A stretch of DNA of 64,000 bases from Papio anubis (lineage: Eukaryota; Chordata; Mammalia; Primates; Cercopithecidae). The stretch is from positions 68,294,501-68,358,500 of the forward strand of contig NC_044989.1 of the NCBI RefSeq assembly GCF_008728515.1, in the 5' to 3' direction. Position 1 is the stretch's first letter, and each line of letters starts with the position of its first letter. Shown piece by piece: positions 32,688 through 43,945 of this stretch. The translations under genes were made by a program, and so were the position numbers. Under the pieces are notes generated by a model, which saw only the letters and a list, made by a program, of their open reading frames with translations, had not been told where the DNA came from and did not search any database.

Positions 32688-32940
32688 CCCTAATAGCTAC
32701 TATATATTGACTATCTAAAGTGAGCCAGGCACTACAGTGTGATCATTACTTACATTATTTCATTCAATCTTTACAATAACACTGCGAGGGAGGTGGTATC
32801 CCCATTTTGCAGCTGACAAAATATAGGTTCAGAAAGGTTAAATAACTTGCCCAAGGTCTCCCAGGCATTAAGTGGTGGCGCCAAGACTTGAATGGAGGTC
32901 TGCTGTAAAATCCAAAGCCAAGGATCCTGCTATAAATCCT
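32688..32940 (+). mobile_element. MIR SINE
   Basis: Good match in order: 'atatattgactatctaaagt', 'gagccaggcactacagtgtg', 'catttcattcaatctttaca', 'tatccccattttgcagctga', 'aataacttgcccaaggtctc' and 'cgccaagacttgaatggagg'. Confidence 0.92.
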
Positions 32941-33259
32941 GCTGCCTCCTTTAGATTAGAAGACATGAAGGAGGAGTCAGAGAGCGGGAATCTTTGCCAG
33001 TTTGTTGCCAAGCCTTATAGCAAAGTCTTCAAACTGCCCATCATTCTTTTTGGCTCCTGACAGCTCTAGCTAATTGGCTGCCATTAGGCAGTTGAGATTT
33101 TTAATTACAGTTGTATTCAGCTGAGCTGAAATTTCAGCTACATATAATTGAAATTGAGGGCTAAAAGCAAGTTTCAAAGGTCATCTAGTAGTTTTCTTTG
33201 TGTATATGGCTGTTTTTAAAAAGAGTGTTGTATAGGAAGTATGTGCATAGTTGGAATGA
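32941..33259. other. Unique sequence with homeodomain-like words
   Basis: No repeat seen. The part at 33065-33165 is rich in taattg and aattac words and contains 'cagctgagctgaaatttcag', a mix typical of some enhancers. This is composition only. Confidence 0.3.
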
Positions 33260-35030
33260 CAAATACTGCAAGAGACTTATAATGAAAATGTACAACCCCG
33301 GCCTCACCCAGTCCTGTTTCCTAGAGGCAAGTACTTTTAATGATTCCTATTTTTATTTCTCCCGGTGATTACTTCCAATCTCTATATAACAAATATATAG
33401 CTGCATTTCTTGATTTATTACCTTTCATCATTATCTACTGACTTCCACCATGATAGGTGAAAATTTAATTCACCTATACCACCCCTACCTTTCTTCCCTT
33501 CCCCCTTCTCATCCAGTGTAGTTACAGCCCCGTTTTCAGTTCATCCAATTTCTACAACTTCAAGTGGCATGTTGAAGCCTCATGTCTTGTTCCATCAACT
33601 ATTCACAACTCTTTCCTTCTTCCTTGCTTCTACTCCCCAACCTCTATCAGTTAAACCTGCAATGTTTATATTATCAAAGTGAATAATATTTGTACTCTGT
33701 TTATAACCATAGTTTAGTCCTCCATGCTTTGTACATGTGGATTCTAAAACCTGAAAACCAGAGAATAATACTTCTGGCATCTAGATCAAATGGATTATCC
33801 TTCTTCACATTCCATTAATTGGTCAAAATTATGCCACAGTGAGTTTGCTTTATATTTGGACCAGGCCTTTCTCATACTGTTTTATCATTGTTGTTGTTTT
33901 CCCAAAGTTGCTGATATTTTTCCCCTTTTTCTTATTTTCCATAATGTTATAATAATCTCGCAATTTTCAAAGTTCTTTTTTTTCCCTTTTTTTTTTCTTT
34001 TTTTTTTTTTTGAGACAGGATCTCACTCTGTTGCCCAAGCTGGGGTACAATGTTGCCATCATAGCTCACTGCAGCCTCTATCTCCTGGTTTCAGGCAATC
34101 CTCCTTCCTCAGCCTCCTGCATAGCTGAGACCACAGTCACATGCCACCATATCCAGCTAAATGTTTTATTTTTTGTAGAGACGGAGCCTCCCTATGTTGC
34201 CCAGGATGGTCTCAAACTCCTGGGCTCAAGTGATAATCCAACCACCTCAGCCTCCCAAAGTCTTGGCATTATAGGCATGGGCCACCATGCCCAGCCCAAA
34301 GTTCTTAATATACAATTCAATCTATAAAATCCTCCGTCCCCCACACTGCCAACATCTCTTACACAGCATCCCCTGTCTTTTCTCTCCAATATGTACTAAT
34401 TTCTCCCTGTGCCCAGGACTGAGCTGTCAGGCTGGAATTTCTCTTTGTTGCTCTTCTGGGTCGGAGGCATTGTCTCCGTGACTTCCTCTTTCACTCCCTT
34501 GGTTTTTTCTTCTCAAACATGTTCTCTAACAGCTTCCTAACAAAGAATCTATGGTTATAATCTTTCTGAGTACTTGAAAAAAATGATCCTTTTTCTGACC
34601 TAAAACTCATTGATAACTTGTCTAGGTATAGAATTTTAGGACAAAAATCACATTCAGTCAGAGCTCTAGAAAGCATTGCTCCATTTTTCTGGTATCCAGT
34701 GTTGCTATTAAGAAGTTTAACGCCAGACTGATTCTTGTTCTAAGTCCCCTGCTTTTCTTGTCTGGAAACTTTCAAGATCACCAATTTATCTCCAATGAAG
34801 CCAAACTGCATGAATATTTGTATTGGTGTGGATCTTTTTAAATTTATTTCTTCTAATATTTAGTAGGCCTTTTAATCTGAAGACTCTTATCTCCCTCCAG
34901 TACTTAGAAATTTTCTTTTCCTATTTATTTAATAACTTCTTCTCCTCTGGTTTCCTCTGCCAATGTAGCAACTTCTATAAAAGCCAATCTATTATTCAGA
35001 GGATGTGATTCCTAAACTGATTCTCCTGTC
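33260..35030 (-). mobile_element. Ancient L1M-type LINE, reverse orientation
   Basis: The part at 34560-35030 is clear: 'aggtatagaattttaggac', 'agcattgctccatttttctg', 'gtatccagtgttgctattaa', 'gtattggtgtggatcttttt' and 'ggccttttaatctgaagac' read as the T-rich antisense strand of an old L1. The left part (33260-33960) is weaker but shares its layout with 62560-63370, which precedes a second copy of the same family. An Alu interrupts it at 33978-34296. Confidence 0.55.
33978..34296 (-). mobile_element. AluJ SINE, full length, reverse orientation
   Basis: It begins with a T-rich tail interrupted by C, then the minus-strand Alu with J-type words ('gatctcactctgttgccca', 'tctcaaactcctgggctcaa'). 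The perfect 10-bp duplication caaagttctt occurs at 33968-33977 and 34297-34306. Confidence 0.94.
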
Positions 35031-36180
35031 TTTTCTTTTATTTCTCTTTCCTTCCTTTCTTCTTTCTCTTTCTTTTTATTCTTAGCTATTAGTGATTTGC
35101 TTCCCTTTGTCTTCTAGTCCTTATATCAATTTATTTTGTTAGCAATCATCCTTTATACTTCCCAAGATCTTTCTTATTTTATCCCTTTTTCCTTTTTCAC
35201 AGCATTCTCACCTGTTTTACAGATGCATTATTTTCTCCAATCCCTCTGAAGAAACTACATTTTTTAAGTGTTTCTCTGTCCTTTGAATTATTTCCATTTC
35301 ATTCAGGTTCACTTTTGCTTGTTTACCTTGGCCTTTCTCTTTTATGTTATGGGCTTTGCTTAAGTGTTCTGATAACCCTTGGATGTCTTCTCATATTTGA
35401 GAAGGTGGCAACAGAACAGCAAATGAGGAGCTCTGTGCAAAAGGGTTTGGCTCATAATGACATAATTTGTTTCAAGTGAACAGGTGGGAAACCAGTCATT
35501 ACACCTGGAACCCTCCATTCCAGAATGAAAAGAGCTTTACTCTGGGATGGTAATCCCCACACTACCTCTCCCCCAGTGATTATTTTCCATTTATTGAGAG
35601 AAGATTCAGCTAAAGGACAAGGGCTGTCCTGGGTTGCACAGAAAACATGGAGGAAGTAGAGTCAACAGCTCCATGGATCTTCAGTTAGTCTTCTGTTTTC
35701 AGCCCCACTTTCTACTCTCACTCTGATGCCCATTGTCTCATAGGGTGGAGCCTCTCTATCATCATTATGTTGAACAATAGGTGTTCTCCTTTTGCTAACA
35801 CCCAAGTGCATAATCCTACCCTGAAGCTTTCTTCACTCAGTTCTATTAGACAATTATTTCTTCATAGGTTTTCTACCTTCCAAAGATGTTTTGAAAGATA
35901 TCAACCATTAGAGCATTGCCACCGCCATGTCTTTATTTCTTCCGGTTGTTATAAACTTATAACAACCGGTTTTTAAAAATTATTACTATAATTTTAATGC
36001 CCTCTGAGTGTGTGAGAGAGAGAGAGAGGAAGCTTCTGCCATCTTGAATCTGAAATCCATACAATGGTTTCTAAGCGGTGCTCAACAAAGTCTCAGGGCT
36101 ACCAAGTACATGATGAGAAAGTCAGTGAAAAGAGCAAAGAGGGGACATTAAAATGAGAGAGATAGGCAGGTGAAACATCC
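35031..36180. other. Mostly unique; pyrimidine-rich start, palindrome within
   Basis: Positions 35031-35085 are almost pure pyrimidine (tttctctttccttcctttct). The first few hundred bases may still be old L1M. No gene seen. It contains the palindrome at 35942-35969 and a short (GA)n at 36009-36028. Confidence 0.4.
35942..35969. repeat. 13-bp-arm palindrome with a 2-nt centre
   Basis: Arm ccggttgttataa (35942-35954), centre ac, then the exact reverse complement ttataacaaccgg (35957-35969). The right edge continues into tt, making AACCGGTT (35964-35971), a grainyhead/CP2-type word. It is not in a recognised transposon. Confidence 0.95.
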
Positions 36181-36289
36181 TTACTTCAACTAGAGTTCTC
36201 TTCTTTTATTTGCTGTGCTTCTACAGATTTCACTAGATTAGACCTTCCTACAAGAAACCATCAAAGAATAATTTCAGACAAAATATAAT

Positions 36290-36850
36290 CAAGTGCTAAC
36301 CTAGTGGTCCAGAAAATAAGCTTGCAGTTATGAGCCGGAAGAGTTAGTGAAGGGTACATAGGAGAGATGAGACTTGTAGTGAGCTCTGAGACTGGAAAGG
36401 TATGTTGGGGCCAGATCCTACAGAGTCTTTTAAGCTGTACAAACAAGTCTGGGCTTTATTCTAAACATGAAGGAGCAGTTATATTATTTAAACAAGGAAG
36501 TGAAAGGATTCGATGAGTGTTTTGTTTTCGTTTTTGTTTTTTTGAGACAGGGTCTTGCTTTGTCAGCCAGGCTGGAGTGCAGTGGCATGAATACAGCTTA
36601 CTGCAGCCTCAACTTCCCAGACTCAAGCCATCCTCCCACCTTAGCCTCCTGATTAGCTGGGACTGTAGACGCATGCCACCATGCCTGGCTAATTTTTGCC
36701 CAGGCTGGTCTTGAATTCCTGAGTTCAAGCAATCTGCCTGCCTCAGCCTCCCAAAATACTGAGACTACAGGCGTGAGTCACCACACCCAGCCTAAGTGAG
36801 TGTTTTTGAAAGATCATCCTTATTTTAGATGCACGGAGGTGTTAATCAGC
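36290..36850. mobile_element. Unnamed ancient repeat, split by an Alu
   Basis: 'ggggccagatcctacagagt' followed by 'ctgggctttattctaaacat', 'aaggaagtgaaaggattcga' and, after the Alu, 'gaaagatcatccttatttta' follows the order of a widespread old mammalian repeat ('gccagatcatgtagggcctt' type). I cannot name the family with certainty. Confidence 0.5.
36524..36793 (-). mobile_element. Alu SINE with an internal deletion, reverse orientation
   Basis: A minus-strand Alu with target duplication gatgagtgtttt (about 36512-36523) and agtgagtgtttt (about 36795-36806). It lacks the block normally reading 'tttttagtagagacagggtt' between 'ggctaatttttg' and 'cccaggctggtcttg', a deletion of about 35 bp. Confidence 0.92.
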
Positions 36851-36869
36851 AGATAGACAAGGATGGTTC

Positions 36870-37035
36870 ACATGTCCTCTCGCTTGCTCCTCACCAACAC
36901 CCTGTGGAAGTAGCACACGCAGGCACTATTGCTATTCTTCATTCATAGGGAGGAAACTGAGCTCAAAGTGATTACAAGATTTGTTTGAAGTTACATCAGT
37001 GGAAAATGTCAGAGCCAGGCCAGGAATCCACCTTT
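36870..37035 (+). mobile_element. MIR SINE
   Basis: 'ctcaccaacaccctgtggaa', 'agggaggaaactgagctcaa', 'agtgattacaagatttg' and 'agagccaggccaggaatcc' follow the MIR core and 3' half. Confidence 0.75.
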
Positions 37036-37244
37036 TTAAAAATAACTTCTTTTGGACAGGTGCAAAGGAACCACAGTGAACCAGAGATGCTTGGTCAAGA
37101 CTGGTCAGTCCTTTAGTGCTTTGAATCACAGTCACCCCAGGTAATCTAGAATTCAGAGAAACAGGATGCAGAAGAAAGACAATCATGTTTACTCATCATC
37201 CAATATGGATCCTTTCTTCTCTTGGAAAATTCCTTTACACATAT

Positions 37245-37611
37245 AAAAGCACCTTGGCTTACACAATAGGGTCACATCCCAATAAGCCCACATAAGTTGA
37301 AAATATCGTAAGTCAAAACTGCATTTAATACATCTAGTCGACCAGCCATCATAACTTAGCCGGGCCTTAACTGTGCTCGGAACACTGATATTAGCCTACA
37401 ATTCAGCACAATTATCTACACAAAGCCTATTTTATTAAAAAGGATTGAATATCCCATGTAATTTATTGAATATTGTACTAGTGAAAAACAGAATGGTTGT
37501 ACGGGTGCTCAAAATAGAGTTTCTACTAAGTACCTATAGCTCTCACATAATCGTAAAGGCAAAAAATCATGTAAGTCAAACCATCATAAATTGGGGACTG
37601 TCTGTACCCTA
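37245..37611. mobile_element. Tigger-type DNA transposon remnant
   Basis: Recognisable landmarks: 'aagttgaaaatatcgtaagt', 'gcatttaatacatctagtc', 'acaaagcctattttattaaa', 'catgtaatttattgaatatt' and 'cataaattggggactgtctg'. The inverted ends are degraded and no transposase remains. Confidence 0.75.
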
Positions 37612-38037
37612 CTGGGCTATTCAGTGTCACCAAAAATGTGTGTCCACTTGAAATCTCAGAAAGTACCTTTATTTGAAAACAAGGTCTTTGCAGGTTAATT
37701 AGTTCCGATGGGGCCATAATGGATTAGAGTGGGTCCTAAGTCTAATGACTGGCATTCTTATAAGAAGGCAATGGGAGCACACTGAGGTGCACTGGGGGGA
37801 AAGGCATGTGACAATGGAGGCAGAGATTAGAGTGATGCAGCTACGCACGGAGGAATGGCAAGGACGGCTGGAAACCACCAGAAGCCAGGAGGAGTGAAGG
37901 AAGGACTCCCTGACAGGTTTCGGGGGAGCATGGCCCTGCCCACACCTTGACTTCAGACTTCAAGCCCCAGAACTCTGAGAAGTTGTTTAAGCCACCCAGT
38001 TTGAACATGTGTTACAGCAGCCCTAGCAAATAATGCA
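37612..38037 (+). mobile_element. MaLR/ERVL-class LTR
   Basis: Ordered landmarks: 'cctttatttgaaaacaaggt', 'ctttgcaggttaattagttc', 'agagtgggtcctaagtctaa', 'ggcagagattagagtgatgc', 'gaaaccaccagaagccagga', 'cacaccttgacttcagactt' and 'gtttaagccacccagtttg'. It abuts the Tigger remnant. The family name is not assigned. Confidence 0.75.
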
Positions 38038-38117
38038 AACACTAAATCAAAAGCAGTCAAAAACAGAAGGAAAATAATTAATTAATCACATTAAAAACAA
38101 AGACTAACCCCCCACCC

Positions 38118-38118
<1 letters not shown>

Positions 38119-38156
<38 letters not shown>
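38119..38156. repeat. (AC)n microsatellite
   Basis: About 19 uninterrupted AC units after a C-rich lead (accccccaccca). Confidence 0.97.
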
Positions 38157-38158
<2 letters not shown>

Positions 38159-38384
38159 CAAAACACAGGAAGGATTGAACAGAAAACACTAAAATCGGAT
38201 CCCTGGTTTTGGTGCACTGGATGCTAAGTTTGTAAAATCAGGGTCTCAGGTGACAACATGAAAGAGAGAGGGCTGCAGAGTTGCAGACCAGGATAACTGC
38301 CTGGATATATTTGTATGTCGGGTTCCTAGGCTTCTAGAACCCTGCTCCACTTTGGGGAAGCCACCACTTCTTAACTGTGTGGGT

Positions 38385-38475
38385 GTCCTCACCGTGCTGG
38401 GCACTTGACTGGCATTACCTCACTTTATCCTCACAAACATCCCTGGCTGGCAGATACTAAGCTCTTAATTACTAT
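38385..38475 (+). mobile_element. MIR SINE fragment
   Basis: 'ccgtgctgggcacttgactg' and 'gcattacctcactttatcct' match the MIR core. Sequence on either side is unclear. Confidence 0.6.
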
Positions 38476-39139
38476 TTGTTGACCAGCAGACTAACCCTGA
38501 GAGGCAGGTATTAGCCTGCTTCAGGAAGCCATGTGCTGTCATGGAAAGCTTTTGGCAGATGATTTCTAAGGTCCTCCCAATGCTTGAATTTAACTAATTA
38601 TTTGCCTCTCTCTCCCAACTAAGCCAGCATGCAGCCCACTTCAAGGAAGGACTTTCGTAGTCAATGAAGTACTCCCTGTTTCCTGAGCTCTGGATAAGCC
38701 CAGAAGTAAACACACTTCAGGGCAAAGTAGAATTCTTCTTTGTGCTGGCTTTTTGCCTACGTCAGGCTGAGTGAACAAAAGCCCCAAGGTAATTCACATT
38801 TGGCCTTGGTACAGAGACATCAGGCATATACGCACGTACACATCACACACCATCCTCTCTCGCACACACATACCCTCGGCCACGTGCCTGTTATGGAGTC
38901 CTTACTGACTCAGCCCTGGCCCCACTGGTATCCTAACAGGTGAGAGGAGGGTGGTAGGAAAGTAAGAGCAAACCTATTCATACTGTGCCACAAAATGGGT
39001 AGATTTCCTGGGCTAAGCCCTCAGGACCAGACTGCCTTTAACCTCAGGAAATGGGCTCTGCAACATATCTGTCATAGATGACCAAAAATAAAGCAAAGTT
39101 AGAAACTCCTTGTAACTAACGTAAAGTGAAGAAGAGAAG

Positions 39140-39265
39140 CAGAAAATTCACTTGTCTGAGAATCAGGGGACTGCGGCTGTAATCCATCCTACTGTCAACT
39201 GCTAGCCATGTGACCTTGGGCAAGTCACAGCCTCATTTGATGAAAGATTAAGTTATCCATGAGGG
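39140..39265 (+). mobile_element. MIR SINE, 5' half
   Basis: 'ctgtcaactgctagccatgt' and 'gaccttgggcaagtcacagc' match the 5' half and core of MIR in order. Confidence 0.8.
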
Positions 39266-39389
39266 TCCTTCACAATTCTCCATCCAATGGGCAAATCCCT
39301 CCACCATCCTTCCCCAGTTTGCCTGGACTCCCCCTGCTCTCAAAATCCTTGTACTGTGGCCCACACACACTGGTGTCGTCACACATCAG

Positions 39390-39690
39390 CTTTGGCACAG
39401 GATATTCCCTCTTTCCAGAATGGCAATCCAACCCTCTCTTCAAGACTAAATTTGGAGGATTCTGCACAGCCTCTCTTGCTCCTTTCAGCTTGGAATAACC
39501 TCACTTTTAAACTCCTATAACACTCTACCTAAAGGAAGTTTTCCTTTCTCTATCTCATATTTTAGTTATTTGTGTATATTTACTAACACCCCCTCCACTA
39601 TTCTATGAGTTTCTGGAGTTCATGTTCTGCGTCTGGTTCATCTTTGAATCCCCTGTCACCTTAGCACACGCGCAGAAAGTCTAAGTAAGT
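39390..39690 (+). mobile_element. L2 LINE 3' fragment
   Basis: 'ggatattccctctttccaga', then 'tgagtttctggagttcatgt' and 'ggttcatctttgaatcccct' follow the L2 3' end in order. Overlapping frames here are short and spurious. Confidence 0.6.
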
Positions 39691-39699
39691 TTCTCAAGG

Positions 39700-40809
39700 A
39701 CGCAGAATTCAGTAGTTACGGTTCTCATCACAGTGGTTCTCATTTCATTTTCATCTGGGGACAGAATCCCTGGAAACTAATAAAATTGGTTCACGTGAAT
39801 AACTCCATGTCAGGTGACACATAAAATTTTACATGTATACTTTAAAATATACATGTAAAGGATGCACTAATGACTATACCTTTTGAAAGATAATCGAAAG
39901 GAAATTCCACCCTTCCCTTGTTTGGTTGAGCCTAGTTCTGGAGAACAGATATGGCTTGTATGACTGCTATCATCAAAGGCCCTAAAATATTTCAGCCCAA
40001 GCAAGTGCACCAGGGCTGGGTCTAGAGTCTGGATTCTGTGTATACTCCTTGGAAAGATATTTGTGGGTCGCTTTGGAAGCTGATGGGGTGGAGAAAAGGA
40101 GATGTTTGCCAGCAGCAGTTCAAAACAAAAAAAAGCTTCCCCTCCCAGTGTACCTCGTATCCATACAGCCTGACCTCAGGCTGAAGGATTAGAACATTTC
40201 TTGAAGAATAATGGATCTGTTTGCTTTCCGAGTCACCACCCGTTTCTTCTAATTAAGACAAACATTATACTTCAGAATAACATGAAGAAGTGAGGAGAGT
40301 GAGGTTTTGAAAAATGAAGCACTTTTGTAAATTACCTAATCCTATTTGTTTTGTTTCCTAGGTGTTACCAGCCGCTCCTACTTGAAGCCTGACACGGCAA
40401 ACACCATTTATTTGTCCTCCAATGACAGGCTGAAATTATTTTTAAGGCCATCTCTGTGATTAAAAACCCAAGAAACTTCCATAAATTACCAGGGAGAGCC
40501 ATCTGTTTACAAACATCATAAATAATCATAAAAATTATATATAACCATAAATAAACATCACAGTACTCTTCCTTTTCCAGCAATCAGACAAAACCAGAAA
40601 AGAGCTGACCTTCCCTGTCTGGTGAATGAGACCTTCCACCCCTGCTGGAGGGGACACCTGTTCTCGATAGGCTGCCTCAGAAAAATTGACTCTGTGTGCA
40701 ATCCCATCCCAATGCTTGCACATTACATGTTGGTAATCAAACACCATTAATCATTCCCTGGGGCTTAATATTGATTTGCATCTGGGGATTTCTAGTGTTT
40801 AAGAACTCT
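39700..40809. other. Unique, gene-free block with a palindrome
   Basis: No interspersed repeat recognised. At 40250-40790 there are closely spaced AT-rich words (taattaagac, gaaattatttttaa, ccataaataaac, accattaatcattcc, gatttgcatctgg). These resemble homeodomain, forkhead and POU sites, as in many developmental enhancers. This is an inference from composition. Confidence 0.4.
39828..39859. repeat. 12-bp-arm palindrome with an 8-nt loop
   Basis: Arm tttacatgtata (39828-39839), loop ctttaaaa, then the exact reverse complement tatacatgtaaa (39848-39859). No known transposon was recognised around it. Confidence 0.93.
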
Positions 40810-41020
40810 GCTCTGACACCAAACAATGGAATCAGATGGCCTCCTGGCTTCACTATTCACCAGCAAAGCCACATACAGAAAGTTACTAATATTTTCTCAG
40901 CCTCCATTTCCTTAAGGGTAAATAGGAACAATAATAGTTCTTCTCCCATAGAATTAAGGTAAGATGTTAGACAATGTATATAAATCACTTAGCACAATGC
41001 TTGACAAATAAGGATCAACC
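40810..41020 (+). mobile_element. MIR SINE
   Basis: 'tctcagcctccatttcctta', 'aataggaacaataatagttc' and 'aaatcacttagcacaatgct' follow the MIR order through its 3' end. Confidence 0.85.
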
Positions 41021-41141
41021 AAAAAATGTTCACTACTCTTATTCCTTAATGAATTTATTTCTTGAAATGGAACAGGACTCATTTTGCCTTGTTTTATGTA
41101 GATTAGAAATTATGTAGGTTAGAAAATAATAATAGAGAAGG

Positions 41142-41157
41142 ACACACACACACATAG

Positions 41158-41186
<29 letters not shown>
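41142..41186. repeat. (CA)n microsatellite, one interruption
   Basis: CA units broken once by 'tagaca' at about 41154-41159. Confidence 0.95.
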
Positions 41187-41188
<2 letters not shown>

Positions 41189-42237
41189 AAATTGTATCCT
41201 GACAACATAGTTCTTGGTAGCATCTGAGTGGAAGCATCTATAAGATAATCATATTTCAGAACATAGCTCATATTCCCCCCAAAAGCAGGATATGAAACGA
41301 AGGCTTGAGTGCAATTTGTTTATTTGGGAATGTGATCCCAGAAGGCAGAAGCAGGGAGCAAGAGGAAAGAAATTGGGAGGAGGAAATAGCCAACATAAGG
41401 ACACCTTATTGAGTTGACTACCATTACACAAGACTGGGTGTTGGATCCTTTGGCACCATATTGAGACACCTGTGTTGTCTACCAGAGAAGAAAAGAGAAA
41501 GCATAGCTCCGTCATCTCCTATTTCCCATTGGTTGAGGGTTGTCCCATGGACTGTAACCCCTTGTGCAACTTTGGGTTGCATCTGCCTGAGTGACAAGCG
41601 ATCCTGAAGGAAACCCAACTTATAATAGAGAAGATGCAGAATGAAGAACCACAGACCTGATAATTGCACCCATGAGGCCGGCTGAAACTTCTGCCAAACT
41701 GGTCACCACCACCAGTGAGTGGAATAAGAGATAAAGCCAAAGGATATTAAGTTATGAGCAGCCATAATCAAAGATATCCTGAAGAGACTGAGACGTGTTT
41801 AAAGTAGACATCCAAGAGATGGACTGTTTTCTGAGACACATGCCATTTAACCTGCTTAATCCCATACCATTAAACAATTGGAATTTGATTACTTCTTGGC
41901 TCCTGACTCAAAATATCCACCTGAAAGTGCTCTTCTAAGTCAATAGCCCAGTCTCCTTTTTTTAAATCTCTCATTTTCAAAATCAGAGAATCTCAAGGTT
42001 GACAATTTCAAGCACCTCCATCAGAAACATAAGTCATCGCCACAATGGCCATGGCAAGCAAGCACTTAGTTTATGCTAGGGTACTCTCAGTAATGGAAAT
42101 TGTAGCTCCTCAGAAGGCATCTGCTTCTTCTTCCCATAGCGCTACTAGAAAAATAATCTGATTTTTGGCTAAACAAGGCAGACTGAGCATACATTAATCA
42201 ATACTCTTTTCATCAAACACTTCTGGTCTCTTCTGAC

Positions 42238-42520
42238 TATAACAGAGTGGGAGAGTTAACATAGTTCTGGGGTCCAATTGTGAAGGTATGCTGTTGTCCA
42301 TTGCAACCGAATACCAATTGTTTCTGATCATCTTTGAGAAGGATGGAAAAGAATTCACTTGCCAGATGAATGACTTCATATCATATACCCAATATTATGT
42401 TAATCTGCTCCAGTAAAAGTACCACAGTAGCCACTGGGGCTGCTATGTGGTTTAACTTACAATAGTTTACTATCATCCTTTAGGATTCATCTAGTTTTTT
42501 GCAGGGGATAGTCTGGTGAG
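42238..42520 (-). pseudogene. ERVL reverse-transcriptase fragment, broken
   Basis: One minus-strand frame gives reverse-transcriptase-like words in the order VNYCKLNH, LLLEQIN, EFFSILLKDDQKQ and YVNSPTLL, which fit the fingers and palm of an ERVL-type pol. The frame has in-frame stops upstream of the first motif, in the middle and just after the last. The catalytic YxDD box expected downstream is not visible in the adjacent sequence. It is a non-functional fossil. Confidence 0.75.
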
Positions 42521-43892
42521 TTAAGTGTGAATATGACAGGGCTCATCCTGCATCTTAAGGTCTTGAAGAGTGGCACTAATTTCTCTCATTCTCCCCCTCC
42601 CCCGAGATATCTTGGCCAAGGGTGGGACAGTTTCAGAGGTTTCCATTTGGCTTTCTCCATTTGTAAAGCAGGTTCACTGTGCACTGGTTACCACTTCAAA
42701 CCATTGCTTTTGCGGCCACACTTTCACTACTTGCTTAAGTCCAGTGAGACATAGCACTCTCACACAGAGCAAATTACATGAAGTCGGTTTACTACAGATA
42801 GGCAGTAAGGAATAACGGAAGCCTAGTATTCACTGTGAGCTCATTGTCTGAAGCTTAGAAAAACTGTCTGGGGTGGATACAGTCTGGTCTTTACTTTCCC
42901 CAGTTGCACCGCAGCTAATACACCTTGTAAAGCAGCCTACCCTGGGTTTTACACCCCAGGGCACAGGAATTGCTGGGCTAAAATGTTGAACGACATCCTA
43001 TTTCTAGGAAGGGCTGGAACATACCCAGGCTGTTGTAGTCAGTTTCTCCTTATCTCAGGATGTTGCCTTTCTATACATTCCACTGTTGTTCCTGGGAACT
43101 ACAAGCTAGAAAAGGGGAAAACCTGTGTTGGTCCAAGGCCACCCAGAGAGCTGTCCTTCACCATTATGATAGCTCTTACCCCATAGATCAAGGATCTATG
43201 CAGATGTTGTGACAACTACCAAGTAAGCATGTCTTTTCCAATTATACATTCAGGGAGTGGGGAAGTAACTATCAGTTGCATCTCAATGGACACACTGTGA
43301 GATGAATTTGGACCAGAACCATATTTATGACTTGCCATGTATATGCTCTCACTATAACAAGGAGGTGAAAAGGAAGAGACAGAGATGTTGACACTTGGAG
43401 TCTCTAGATATCAATGTCAACTTGGAACAAACATCTGACAGCCCTAGGCATTCTCTTTTCCCCAGTGCATAACCACTTGATTAAATGAATAGAGGCCACT
43501 TTGAAGAAGGACTGAGGGAATTATCTCTCATTTGGTATTTGCAGTGTCTATCTGCAGTGGTTTTGCTGGGTCCATCCTCCTGAGGACTTGATCCCTCCTT
43601 CAAGCAATGGACCCTCATGTTAGGAAACTGGGAAAAAATGGTCACTTGTAATTCATGATTGTCCTCAGCACCCTCATCATTCATCCTTGATTTATTTAAT
43701 TTGTACAGTGTGAGTAGTACCATTGTTGGCTACCTGTTTTTCCCTGAAGGATGCTAGTTCTATTAAATATCTCCATCATTCTCTTCAGGTCAGGCCTTCC
43801 AGTCATTAACATAATTGTATCTACCTGTCTCTGATCATTAAACTCTGCCACTTGGCCTCTATTGTTTCAGAGTCTTACCATCCTTCTTGCTA

Positions 43893-43929
43893 TTAGGTTA
43901 GTGCAAAAGTAATTGTGGTTTTTATCACT
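43893..43929 (+). mobile_element. MADE1 (mariner-derived MITE), left half
   Basis: 'ttaggttagtgcaaaagtaa' with 'ttgtggtttttatcac' is the left half of the 80-bp MADE1 palindrome, preceded by a TA. The right half is absent; instead a 22-bp unit with aaaaatgtggttttt follows in tandem on both sides of an L1 insertion. Confidence 0.85.
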
Positions 43930-43945
43930 GAAAAATGTGGTTTTT

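Noticed and set aside
38119..41186. Possible CRISPR-like or satellite array
   Set aside because: Only two ordinary CA microsatellites (38119-38156, 41142-41186) are present. There are no regularly spaced repeats with unique spacers.
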